A stretch of DNA of 17,939 bases, taken from assembly GCA_024680835.1 (NCBI GenBank), contig JAILBP010000060.1, positions 1 to 17,939 on the forward strand, given 5' to 3'. Of the stretch, positions 1 to 7,173 are shown in pieces. Within the stretch, counting starts at the first letter, position 1. Every line of letters begins with the position of its first letter. The notes under the pieces were generated by a model. The model searched no databases. It was not told the origin of the DNA and was given only the letters and a program-made list of their open reading frames with translations. The DNA is from RGIG6904 sp024680835 (GTDB taxonomy: Bacteria > Bacillota > Clostridia > Lachnospirales > Lachnospiraceae). The translations under genes were made by a program, and so were the position numbers.

Positions 1-777
1 TTATTAGTGGAAAAAAATCTTGCTCCCTCCAGAGAAAAGGCAAAATCCCTTATCATGGAGGGACTTGTATATGTAGAGGATCAAAAGGAAGACAAGGCCG
101 GTATGACCTTTGACGAGGATGTCCGGATAGAGGTCAGGGGAGAGACGCTGCGCTATGTCAGCAGGGGAGGACTTAAGCTGGAAAAGGCCATCAACTCCTT
201 CGGGGTTTCCTGCGATGGAAAGATCTGTATGGATATCGGCGCATCAACCGGCGGTTTCACCGACTGCATGCTGCAGAATAATGCAAAAAAAGTCTACGCA
301 GTGGATGTGGGCTACGGGCAGTTTGCATGGAAACTCAGAAATGATGAGCGCGTGGTATGCATGGAAAAGACCAATATCCGCTATGTTACAAGGGAAGATA
401 TCGGTGATGTTCTGGATCTTGCCTCCATAGATGTATCTTTTATATCGCTGTCAAAGGTTTTGCCCGCTGCGGCAGGACTGCTGCGCGACGGCGGTGAGAT
501 AGTGGCTCTCATCAAACCCCAGTTTGAAGCAGGCAGGGAAAAGGTCGGCAAAAAGGGTGTCGTGAGGGATCCCAAGGTTCACGTTGAAGTTATACAGAAT
601 GTATTCACCTATGCAAAGGAAAACGGATTCGCCGTGAAAAACCTTACTTACTCGCCTATCAAGGGTCCTGAGGGCAATATAGAGTATCTCACCTATCTGG
701 TAAGATCCAAAGAGGAATTTGAATTGCCGGATATTGACCGGGTTGTGGAGGAGGCACACGGCAGCCTGGCAGGATAA
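1..777 (+). CDS. tlyA: TlyA family rRNA 2'-O-methyltransferase / hemolysin-like (5' partial)
   Basis: TlyA proteins are S-adenosylmethionine-dependent ribose methyltransferases of rRNA (16S C1409 and 23S C1920 in mycobacteria) and are often annotated as hemolysin A. The frame is open from base 1. The first residues (LLVEKNLAPSREKAK) match the interior of the usual N-terminus (RLDxLLVxxGLxxSRxxAK), so the GTG at position 7 is an internal Val codon and the true start lies upstream of the window. An N-terminal S4 RNA-binding domain occupies about residues 1-60. An FtsJ/RrmJ-type Rossmann methyltransferase follows, with the SAM motif DIGASTGGFTD (about 78-88 of the visible part), VDVGYGQ, SIDVSFISL and LIKPQFE. 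The end is intact. nadK starts 27 nt downstream, the usual Firmicute order. The biochemical target in this organism is inferred from the family. Confidence 0.93.
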   Translation, partial: LLVEKNLAPSREKAKSLIMEGLVYVEDQKEDKAGMTFDEDVRIEVRGETLRYVSRGGLKLEKAINSFGVSCDGKICMDIGASTGGFTDCMLQNNAKKVYAVDVGYGQFAWKLRNDERVVCMEKTNIRYVTREDIGDVLDLASIDVSFISLSKVLPAAAGLLRDGGEIVALIKPQFEAGREKVGKKGVVRDPKVHVEVIQNVFTYAKENGFAVKNLTYSPIKGPEGNIEYLTYLVRSKEEFELPDIDRVVEEAHGSLAG

Positions 778-804
778 GCGAAAAGTCTGGTTACGGGAGA
801 AAAT

Positions 805-1653
805 ATGAAGAATTTTTTCATCTTAACAAATTCATATAAAGATAAGGATCTTGCGCTCACAAACAGCATGAGAGATTACATAACCTCCAACGGTGCGGGT
901 GTGGAGGTTTATGTCAGTAAAGGAGAGGAACTGAATATCGACTGTGTGGATGCGGATGTGATCCCACAGGATACGGAGGTGATCTTTGTGCTGGGGGGAG
1001 ACGGCACATTGATCAGGGCTGCAAGAGATACGGTTTCTCTGGGAATTCCTCTTGCAGGTGTAAATCTCGGAACGGTGGGATATCTGTGCGAGCTGGACAG
1101 GGAAAATGTTTTTGAAGCCATAGACAGGCTGCTGAGGGATGAGTATCTGATCGAAGACAGGATGAGGCTTAGCGGCCGGATAGCGAGATCCGACGGCACA
1201 GTGGATTCCGGAAACGCACTCAATGATATAGTCATACACCGGAGCGGTACCCTGCAGCTCGTCAATCTGATATTGTATGTCAACGGCGAGTATCTGCATT
1301 CTTTTTCCGCAGACGGTGTGATAATATCGAGCCCTACCGGGTCTACGGCGTACAATCTGTCCGCGGGAGGCCCCATCATAGATCCCAAGGCTCGCATGAT
1401 GGTGATAACGCCCATTTGCGCCCATGATTTCGCATCCAAGAGTATCGTCCTGGACTCGGATTCAAAGATCGAGATCGAGATCGGTTCACGCCGCAGGGAG
1501 GCTGATGAGAGGGTGAATGTGAGCTTTGACGGTGACAGGATAATCGAGCTGGGCATAGGTGAGCGCATCGAGATCCGTCAGGCTAAGGAGGATATCCATA
1601 TATTAAAGCTTTCCGGCAAAAGCTTTCTGGAAATCCTGAGAAAAAAGCTGTAA
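805..1653 (+). CDS. nadK: NAD kinase
   Basis: ATP- or polyphosphate-dependent NAD+ kinase (PpnK) makes NADP+ in the cytoplasm. The 282-aa length is typical. The diagnostic motif GGDGT lies at residues 64-68 (VLGGDGTLIRAARD) and is followed by GVNLGTVGYL (85-94). The second conserved block, ALNDIVIHRSG, carries the NE/ND-type substrate-binding motif. The glycine-rich SADGVIISSPTGSTAY and SAGGPIIDP segments form the C-terminal beta-sandwich NAD-binding region. The ATG at 805 has GGGAGA at 795-800 upstream. It lies 27 nt after tlyA and 36 nt before recN, without visible promoter or terminator in the gaps, so the three genes are probably co-transcribed. Confidence 0.96.
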   Translation: MKNFFILTNSYKDKDLALTNSMRDYITSNGAGVEVYVSKGEELNIDCVDADVIPQDTEVIFVLGGDGTLIRAARDTVSLGIPLAGVNLGTVGYLCELDRENVFEAIDRLLRDEYLIEDRMRLSGRIARSDGTVDSGNALNDIVIHRSGTLQLVNLILYVNGEYLHSFSADGVIISSPTGSTAYNLSAGGPIIDPKARMMVITPICAHDFASKSIVLDSDSKIEIEIGSRRREADERVNVSFDGDRIIELGIGERIEIRQAKEDIHILKLSGKSFLEILRKKL

Positions 1654-1689
1654 GGTGAAAAAAAGCGAGTGAGGTGGATAGGAGGATAA

Positions 1690-3348
1690 ATGTTAACTGA
1701 TCTGCACGTAAAAAACCTGGCGCTCATTGACGAGAGCGAAGTTGAGCTTTCAGGAGGCCTTAATATCCTGACGGGTGAGACGGGAGCCGGTAAATCCATT
1801 ATCATCGATTCGGTGAGTTTTGCATTGGGAGAGAAAGTTCCGAAGGGTTTCCTCAGGGAAGGCTCAGAGGAAGGCTTTGTGGAACTCAGGTTCAGCGGCA
1901 TCTCTCCGGAGTTAAAGAGTTTTCTTGATTCAAAGGATATATTTCCGGAGTCGGATGAGATCGTGTTAAGCCGAAGGCTCCACGCCGGAAGGTCGGTGGC
2001 CAAGATAAACGGTGAGTCCGTTAATGCGGCGCTGTTAAAAGAGGTTGCAGGATATCTTATCGACATCCACGGTCAGCATGAGCACCAGTCTTTGCTGAAT
2101 AAAAACAGACATCTGGATTTTCTGGATGATTACGCCGGAGAGAAGGCCTTATCACTCAGAGCAGATGTTGAAAAGGGCTTTTTACAGCTTCGCAAACTTA
2201 AGGAAAAGCTGTCCGCGGAGGACCGGGATGAGCGGGAAGTGGCGAGAGAAAGGGATCTTCTGGCCTATGAAGTGGGGGAGATCGAGGATGCTGCCATTAT
2301 GCCCGGGGAAGACGAAAGTCTTGAGGAAGAGTATTCACGAATGAAAAATCACAGCCGTATTGCCGCATGCCTGTGTGAAGTGGCAGGTTTTATGAGTGAC
2401 GACGGCGGTGCAAAGGATATGACAGGACGGGCCCTGAAGGAGATATCGCAGGTCAGTGATCTGGATAAAGAAATAGCATCAATGGAGAGCGAGCTCTATG
2501 ACATAGAATCTCTGTGCGGGGATCTTTTGCGTCATATTAATAATTTCATGGATGATTCGGAATATGACGGAGAGCGCTTCGACGAGGTGGAAACCCGCCT
2601 TGATCTCATCAACCGTCTTAAGAGCAAATTTGGAGGCAGCATTGACAGTATCAATATGCAGCTTTCCGATAAAAAGAACCGTCTTGAAGAGCTTGAAGAC
2701 CATGACAACTTTGTTGCAGGGCTCCGCGCCGATATTTCAAAGTGTGAGGCGGATCTCGGTAAAAAGTGCGAAAAGCTCAGCAAACTCCGAAAAAAGACCG
2801 CATCCGAAATGGAGAAGAAACTTGTGGGAGAACTGTCGGAACTCAATTTCCTGGATGTGAGATTCGAGATAAGATTTGAGGAGACCGACGGTTTTACATC
2901 CAAGGGAACAGATGACATATGTTTTATGATCTCCACAAACCCCGGGGAACCTTTGAAGGAACTCTCGGCTGTCGCCAGCGGAGGAGAGCTGTCCCGCATA
3001 ATGCTGGCCATAAAATCCCTGAAGGCGGATTCGGACGGCATAGGCACCATGATATTTGATGAGATAGATACGGGTATAAGCGGTGAGACGGCCAGACGTG
3101 TTGCCGTAAAGATGCATGAGATGGCCGGAGACCATCAGATCATCTGCATTACGCATCTTCCGCAGATAGCAGCCTGCGCCGACAATCACTATCTCATAGA
3201 AAAGACCTCTGATGAAGAGAGCACGGTGTCCACCATCAGGCTTCTGGACCATGAGGGCAGTATCGCCGAGCTTGCCCGCATGATGGGCGGAGCTCAGATC
3301 AGTGATAAACTGCTTGAAAGCGCGCGTGAAATGAAAGAGAATCTGTGA
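1690..3348 (+). CDS. recN: DNA repair protein RecN
   Basis: RecN is an SMC-like ATPase acting early in double-strand-break repair and recombination. It has the full family length (552 aa). It opens with MLTDLHVKNLALID and the Walker A GETGAGKS at residues 29-36, then DIHGQHEHQSLL just ahead of the coiled-coil region. The central part (about 150-380) is rich in Glu, Lys and Leu and fits the antiparallel coiled coil. The ABC signature SGGELSR is at 430-436, Walker B/D-loop FDEIDTG at 456-462, and the H-loop segment CITHLPQIAA follows. The SD AGGAGG at 1680-1685 selects the ATG at 1690. It ends the tlyA-nadK-recN cluster. No convincing intrinsic terminator is visible after it. Confidence 0.97.
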   Translation: MLTDLHVKNLALIDESEVELSGGLNILTGETGAGKSIIIDSVSFALGEKVPKGFLREGSEEGFVELRFSGISPELKSFLDSKDIFPESDEIVLSRRLHAGRSVAKINGESVNAALLKEVAGYLIDIHGQHEHQSLLNKNRHLDFLDDYAGEKALSLRADVEKGFLQLRKLKEKLSAEDRDEREVARERDLLAYEVGEIEDAAIMPGEDESLEEEYSRMKNHSRIAACLCEVAGFMSDDGGAKDMTGRALKEISQVSDLDKEIASMESELYDIESLCGDLLRHINNFMDDSEYDGERFDEVETRLDLINRLKSKFGGSIDSINMQLSDKKNRLEELEDHDNFVAGLRADISKCEADLGKKCEKLSKLRKKTASEMEKKLVGELSELNFLDVRFEIRFEETDGFTSKGTDDICFMISTNPGEPLKELSAVASGGELSRIMLAIKSLKADSDGIGTMIFDEIDTGISGETARRVAVKMHEMAGDHQIICITHLPQIAACADNHYLIEKTSDEESTVSTIRLLDHEGSIAELARMMGGAQISDKLLESAREMKENL

Positions 3349-3394
3349 TTTTGTGAAAAATATACATTTTTTTTGTGAAATTTAAAAATTATTG

Positions 3395-3423
3395 TAGCAA
3401 TTTGTTTAAGGATGTGTTATCAT
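3395..3423 (+). promoter_or_regulatory. Candidate extended -10 promoter for the YbjQ-type gene
   Basis: TGTTATCAT at 3415-3423 is an extended -10 (TGnTATNAT) in an AT-rich stretch after recN. The -35 is weak: TAGCAA at 3395-3400 with 17 nt spacing. TTGTAG at 3392-3397 is an alternative, 17 nt ahead of TGTTAT at 3415-3420. The same string GATGTGTTAT recurs in the promoter at 8145-8173. The untranslated leader would be about 75 nt. Confidence 0.5.
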
Positions 3424-3504
3424 CACATAAGTGCGTGATCTGAAGTAAAATTGGTTTCTGATCTCGTCTACTTTAAGTTCTATTACAGGAGGGGTGTTTT
3501 ACTT

Positions 3505-4140
3505 ATGATTTTAACTACTACAGATTCTGTTAAAAGTTTTGAGATCGGCGAATATCTTGACATCGTATCTGCTATGGGCATGTATCTTGCAGGTTCCAAG
3601 ATTACAGGCGGTTCTACCGTGAGTCAGGATGAGTTATATGAGACATGCTTTGAAAAGACCAAAGATAAGCTGGTTAAAAACGCCATAAAGCTTGGGGCGG
3701 ATGCAGTGGTCGGTATGACGGTCAATTATGTTTCCAAAGATGATACCAACGACATGGTAATATCATTGAACGGTACTGCGGTGAGGTTCAAGAACACCAA
3801 GGAGTGGGAGAAAACTCGCCAGAGACAGGCACAGCAGGAAGGAACCCAGGTTGTGGAGGAGGAGGTTCAGCTCACCGAACAGGAAAAACAGGAGCAGAAC
3901 TTCAGAAACGTTTGCGACCAGCTCACGGAGAAATACAATCTCGACGAGAAGGCTCACGCTGTATTGCTGGGATTCGAGGCATTCCAGCTGTTCAAGAAGG
4001 TTGCCGATGTGCATAAGAAGGTTCCGTCTATTGATGACAGACTTGAGGTTATGAGAATACTGAGAGACCTTGAGTCAAAGGGCATCATCAGGGAGGACGG
4101 CAATTACTACATGATCGATGACACCGTTATTTTGAAGTGA
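3505..4140 (+). CDS. YbjQ/UPF0145 (DUF74) domain protein with C-terminal extension
   Basis: The N-terminal ~96 residues match the YbjQ/UPF0145 family, a small pentameric-fold family of unknown function sometimes called putative heavy-metal-binding. Shared features are the start MILTTTDSVKSFEIGEYLDIVSA, the motif LGADAVVGMTVNYV (about 63-76) and SLNGTAVRF (88-95). Family members are usually about 105 aa. This one is 211 aa: a Gln/Glu-rich charged linker (about 100-132) is followed by a predicted helical segment (about 133-200) that ends like a small winged helix (RILRDLESKGIIREDGNYYMID). The ATG at 3505 was chosen over an in-frame TTG at 3451 because AGGAGGGG lies at 3487-3494 and the family begins with MIxTTT. 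Its own promoter and terminator suggest a monocistronic gene. The function is unknown. Confidence 0.85.
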   Translation: MILTTTDSVKSFEIGEYLDIVSAMGMYLAGSKITGGSTVSQDELYETCFEKTKDKLVKNAIKLGADAVVGMTVNYVSKDDTNDMVISLNGTAVRFKNTKEWEKTRQRQAQQEGTQVVEEEVQLTEQEKQEQNFRNVCDQLTEKYNLDEKAHAVLLGFEAFQLFKKVADVHKKVPSIDDRLEVMRILRDLESKGIIREDGNYYMIDDTVILK

Positions 4141-4165
4141 TGGTTGACGTTTATATGTTTTTATC

Positions 4166-4194
4166 AAATCCGGCGTTTTTTCGCCGGATTTTTT
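4166..4194 (+). terminator. Intrinsic terminator after the YbjQ-type gene
   Basis: A 10-bp stem, AAATCCGGCG (4166-4175) with CGCCGGATTT (4182-4191), has a T6 loop and runs into a T tract ending at 4194. It is a textbook rho-independent terminator. It separates the 3505-4140 gene from the promoter at 4199. Confidence 0.93.
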
Positions 4195-4198
4195 GTGC

Positions 4199-4227
4199 TT
4201 GAAAAAATACTTCTTTTGAGATATAAT
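4199..4227 (+). promoter_or_regulatory. Sigma-A-type promoter for the CarD-type gene and glgA
   Basis: TTGAAA (4199-4204), a 17-nt spacer and a perfect TATAAT (4222-4227) form one of the best promoters in the window. Transcription should start near 4234, giving a leader of about 36 nt before the ATG at 4270. Confidence 0.85.
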
Positions 4228-4269
4228 ACAGGTGGCAGAATATGTTTTTTCGAGAAAGTTGAGGTATTT

Positions 4270-4776
4270 ATGTACAAGAAAGGAGATTATATCTTCCATG
4301 AAAACGGTGGTGTCTGTAAGATTGAGGATATAAGCGAGATTGCCATGAGCGGTCTGGGTTCGGAAAAGATGTATTATGTTCTTTTGCCGTATCATGAGAG
4401 CAGAAGCGAGATTTTTTCTCCTGTAGATGCCCCGAAGTCAAAACTCAGGGATATTATGTCTAAGGATACTCTTCAGGCTTTGATCGATAATATACCGTCT
4501 GTTGAGATCAACTGGATCAAAAATGACAAACTGAGGATCCAGTACTACAAGGAAGCTCTTGCCACATCCGAGCCGGAGAAGATCATTGAGGTTTTGAAGA
4601 CTGTATACGTCATCAATCACAAGAGAGCCGTTGAGGGCAAGAAAATGCTCACGGCAGATGACAGATTCTATCAGATAGCCGGAAAAAAGATCTTCGACGA
4701 GATCGCATATGTTTACGATATTGACATGCGCGAGGCCGAGGATATGGTGGAGGACGTTTTGAAAGCGTGCCTTTAG
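4270..4776 (+). CDS. CarD/CdnL-family transcriptional regulator
   Basis: CarD_CdnL_TRCF-type proteins bind the RNA polymerase beta subunit through an N-terminal Tudor-like domain and stabilise open promoter complexes through a helical C-terminal DNA-binding domain. This 168-aa protein has the expected opening MYKKGDYIFHENGGVCKIEDI and the beta-strand pattern MYYVLLPYHESRSEIFSPVD (about 54-73), where the usual form is YYVLxP. An all-helical C-terminal half follows (IIEVLKTVYVINHKRAVEGKKMLTADDRFYQIAGKKIFDEIAY in part). The ATG at 4270, with GAGG at 4261-4264, was chosen because any earlier start would lie within the terminator and promoter. glgA follows after 24 nt, so the two are probably co-transcribed. 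Whether it acts globally or on selected promoters cannot be seen. Confidence 0.85.
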   Translation: MYKKGDYIFHENGGVCKIEDISEIAMSGLGSEKMYYVLLPYHESRSEIFSPVDAPKSKLRDIMSKDTLQALIDNIPSVEINWIKNDKLRIQYYKEALATSEPEKIIEVLKTVYVINHKRAVEGKKMLTADDRFYQIAGKKIFDEIAYVYDIDMREAEDMVEDVLKACL

Positions 4777-4800
4777 GCATTACAATAGAGAAAGGAATGT

Positions 4801-6276
4801 ATGATCCGGGGGGATCTTACAAGATTTGCCATGAAAAACATCTTATTTGTAACATCTGAGGCTGTGCCCTTTATCAAGACAGGAGGACTGGCAGACGTTA
4901 CGGGTAGCCTGCCCAAATACATCGACAGGTCTAAGTTTGATGTTCGCATTATGCTGCCTAAATATGCGTGCATGGATGACAAGTTCAAAAAGAAACTTAA
5001 ATTCCTGTCTCATTTTTATGTGACGCTGGGCTGGAGACAGCAATATGTGGGTATTCTGGAGGCCGAGGACGACGGTATCAAATATTATTTCCTCGACAAT
5101 GAATACTATTTCGCCGGAGACAACCCATACAATCACATCTACGAAGATGTCGAGAAATTTGCTTACTTTTCGAAGGCGGCGCTGGATGCCATCGGATATA
5201 TAGATTTTGTGCCTGACATTATACATTGTCATGACTGGCAGACAGGACTTGTGCCTGTTTATCTGAAAACATTTTACAATAAACACGCTGCATTACAGGG
5301 TGCGAAGACGGTATTCACTATCCACAATCTGAAATTCCAGGGCAGATGGATGATCGAGGCTGTGCAGGATATCACAGGTCTGCCGGATTCTCTTTTCACG
5401 CCGGACAAGCTTGAGAGCTACGGCGAGGCCAATTACCTGAAGGGCGGCGTTACATATTCCGATTATGTTACGACTGTGTCTCCGTCTTATGTTTCCGACA
5501 TAAAGACCATCGAAGGCGGAGAAGGGCTTGATGGTCTGTTCAAAGCCAGACAGGACAGCCTCTTCGGTATCATCAACGGATTGGATTACACCGAGTACGA
5601 TCCCATGAAGGACACCTATATCGAGAGAAGATTTGATGCGGATACCTTCAGGGAGGGCAAGGCCGCCAATAAAAAGGCGCTTCAGGAGGAACTCAGCCTG
5701 CCGGTGGATCCGGACTGCATACTGATAGGTATGGTAAGCCGCCTGACGGACCAGAAGGGCTTTGATCTGGTCAATTACATCATGGAAGAGCTTTTGATAA
5801 ATGCAAGACTTCAGATCGTAATCCTTGGCACCGGAGATTCCAAATATGAGAACTCCATGAAATACTTTGAGAATAAATATCCTGACAAGATATCCGCCAA
5901 TATCGGATATTCTGAGCGCATGGCTCACAGGATATACGCATCCTGCGATGCGTTCATGATGCCTTCGCTCTTTGAGCCCTGCGGTCTTTCACAGCTCATG
6001 AGCATGCGCTACGGTACCATCCCCATTGTCAGGGAGACCGGCGGCCTCAAAGATACGGTTGAACCCTATAATGAGGTGGCGGCAACAGGTTCGGGCTTCT
6101 CATTTGCCAACTTCAATGCACACGAGTTTAAGAACACCTTATATTACGCGATGCATATCTATTATGATGCGAGATCTGACTGGGATGACATGGTTAAGAG
6201 AGATATGGGACTTGATTTCAGCTGGAGCAACTCCGCACGACAGTATGAGGAAATGTACGAGCGTCTCCTGCAGTAA
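4801..6276 (+). CDS. glgA: Glycogen synthase (ADP-glucose, GT5)
   Basis: Transfers glucose from ADP-glucose to the non-reducing end of alpha-1,4-glucan in glycogen synthesis. The GT-B fold motifs are complete: ADP-glucose-binding KTGGLADVTGSLP (26-38), CHDWQTGLVP in the N-terminal domain, MVSRLTDQKG with Arg314 and Lys319, and SLFEPCGLSQL with the catalytic-loop Glu392. The C-terminal RETGGLKDTV segment is also present. The length is 491 aa against about 477-485 in most relatives; the excess is a 10-residue N-terminal stretch. The ATG at 4801 has a good SD (AAAGGA, 4791-4796). The family-like start MKNILFVTSE at 4831 is possible, but its nearest purine run lies about 17 nt away. No glgB, glgC or glgP lies in the window. 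The upstream CarD-type gene is probably in the same transcript. Confidence 0.96.
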   Translation: MIRGDLTRFAMKNILFVTSEAVPFIKTGGLADVTGSLPKYIDRSKFDVRIMLPKYACMDDKFKKKLKFLSHFYVTLGWRQQYVGILEAEDDGIKYYFLDNEYYFAGDNPYNHIYEDVEKFAYFSKAALDAIGYIDFVPDIIHCHDWQTGLVPVYLKTFYNKHAALQGAKTVFTIHNLKFQGRWMIEAVQDITGLPDSLFTPDKLESYGEANYLKGGVTYSDYVTTVSPSYVSDIKTIEGGEGLDGLFKARQDSLFGIINGLDYTEYDPMKDTYIERRFDADTFREGKAANKKALQEELSLPVDPDCILIGMVSRLTDQKGFDLVNYIMEELLINARLQIVILGTGDSKYENSMKYFENKYPDKISANIGYSERMAHRIYASCDAFMMPSLFEPCGLSQLMSMRYGTIPIVRETGGLKDTVEPYNEVAATGSGFSFANFNAHEFKNTLYYAMHIYYDARSDWDDMVKRDMGLDFSWSNSARQYEEMYERLLQ

Positions 6277-6284
6277 AAAAGTAC

Positions 6285-6313
6285 TTGCAAAAAAATCTCG
6301 TTTTGTATATCAT
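6285..6313 (+). promoter_or_regulatory. Promoter of the tRNA-Thr unit
   Basis: TTGCAA (6285-6290), a 17-nt spacer and TATCAT (6308-6313) begin nine bases after the glgA stop codon. The predicted start, near 6318-6320, coincides with the base of a strong hairpin. Confidence 0.75.
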
Positions 6314-6317
6314 AATG

Positions 6318-6361
6318 GTCGGGTCTGAAAAGACCCGACACATTTATGCCACGTGTGGCAT
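6318..6361 (+). other. Two consecutive hairpins in the tRNA-Thr 5' leader
   Basis: The first is a 9-bp stem, GTCGGGTCT/AGACCCGAC, closed by a GAAA tetraloop (6318-6339). The second is ATGCCA/TGGCAT with a CGTG loop (6346-6361), which can close to 7 bp. Neither has a T tract, so neither is a canonical terminator. They fill nearly all of the space between the predicted transcription start and tRNA position 1 at 6367. Confidence 0.7.
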
Positions 6362-6366
6362 GACAG

Positions 6367-6439
<73 letters not shown>

Positions 6440-6448
6440 TTATAAATT

Positions 6449-6475
6449 GCTCAGAGGTGGCTCTGAGCTATTTTT
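6449..6475 (+). terminator. Terminator of the tRNA-Thr transcript
   Basis: A perfect 8-bp stem, GCTCAGAG/CTCTGAGC (6449-6456 and 6461-6468), with loop GTGG is followed by TATTTTT. It starts 10 nt after the tRNA. Confidence 0.9.
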
Positions 6476-6587
6476 GTGACAATAAGCCGGGAGCAGGGTT
6501 GAAATCGGGTAGGAGCAAGCCCTGCTTGATTGGTCATGTTGAAAAACAGAATGTTTTTGGGTTAAAAATGCACGGAGGGTTCGGTAT

Positions 6588-7043
6588 ATGATAATAAAGA
6601 CAAAACAGCTGTCGGATCAGGTTGAGGAACTCATAAAAGAAACCAAAAAAAACGGTCTTGCATGGAAGATGCAGATAGAGACTACGGATGATCTTGAGGC
6701 CGATATCAAGGAAAAGCTTGAGACGGAAGAGGGAGTATTCGTTGTGGATGAGTGTTTTGTCTCATATGAGTGTGTATACCGCAAAAAAGAATTCCGCATG
6801 ATATCATATGAGAGGATCCTCACCAAAGGAGATGTTGTGAGATCGAATGCTCTCATATTTTTACCTCCTGAGGGACTCAGGTACTTTGATGTGGCTGTGC
6901 TGGCGCCTTATGCTGTGGACAATGACGCGATCCTGTCAGACAGGGTACATAATCTTTTCCAGACACTTATGGATCTCCACAGGGCGGGCTCAGATCAGGT
7001 GAAGGTGCAGTTTGTTGATCCGATGACGCAGAATGTTTTGTGA
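6588..7043 (+). CDS. Hypothetical protein, 151 aa
   Basis: I do not recognise this family. It is a soluble, acidic protein without signal peptide or membrane segment. The N-terminus (about 5-50) is highly charged and predicted helical (SDQVEELIKETKKNG, then a Glu/Lys-rich stretch). The middle has alternating beta-type segments (GVFVVDECFVSYECVY, EFRMISYERILTKGDVVRSNALIFLPPEG). The C-terminal third (FDVAVLAPYAVDNDAI, DRVHNLFQTLMDLH, QVKVQFVDPMT) looks alpha/beta. The two Cys at 56 and 62 do not form a recognisable metal motif. The ATG at 6588 has GGAGGG at 6574-6579. Codon use matches the neighbours, so it looks native. It sits alone between the tRNA terminator and its own terminator at 7116-7146. 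A stem (AGCAGGG/CCCTGCT, 6492-6526) lies in the 112 nt upstream. Confidence 0.8.
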   Translation: MIIKTKQLSDQVEELIKETKKNGLAWKMQIETTDDLEADIKEKLETEEGVFVVDECFVSYECVYRKKEFRMISYERILTKGDVVRSNALIFLPPEGLRYFDVAVLAPYAVDNDAILSDRVHNLFQTLMDLHRAGSDQVKVQFVDPMTQNVL

Positions 7044-7086
7044 AAAATCACAACAGATCACTGAAAATATTCGTCTTTTTTACATA

Positions 7087-7115
7087 TTGCAATTGAACAG
7101 ATTCTCTGATAGATT
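7087..7115 (+). promoter_or_regulatory. Candidate promoter for the DUF5688 gene, abutting a terminator
   Basis: TTGCAA (7087-7092), a 17-nt spacer and TAGATT (7110-7115) lie directly before the terminator stem at 7116. The predicted start, near 7121-7123, lies inside the 5' arm of that stem. The new transcript would therefore carry an incomplete stem and could escape termination. Confidence 0.5.
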
Positions 7116-7146
7116 AAGACCACGCTGATCCGGCGCGGTCTTTTTT
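7116..7146 (+). terminator. Terminator after the 151-aa gene
   Basis: AAGACC-A-CGC (7116-7125) pairs with GCG-C-GGTCTT (7133-7142), giving 9 pairs and one A-C mismatch, with a 7-nt loop. It is followed by T to 7146. Confidence 0.85.
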
Positions 7147-7173
7147 GACTTCCGAAAATTTAAGGAGGTCAAT

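Noticed and set aside
7..9. GTG at position 7 as the start of tlyA.
   Set aside because: The preceding two codons (Leu-Leu) continue the conserved S4-domain N-terminus, so the gene is simply cut by the window edge.
909..1568. Long open frames on the - strand opposite nadK, recN, argH and others.
   Set aside because: They mirror strongly supported + strand genes, show no family motifs and lack SD sites.
4144..4269. N-terminal extension of the CarD-type frame upstream of 4270.
   Set aside because: It would be translated from the terminator loop and promoter. The SD and family start support 4270.
6539..6567. TTGAAA-17-TTAAAA as a promoter for the 151-aa gene.
   Set aside because: The -10 matches consensus at only three positions, and the start would fall on the SD. 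It is too weak to list.
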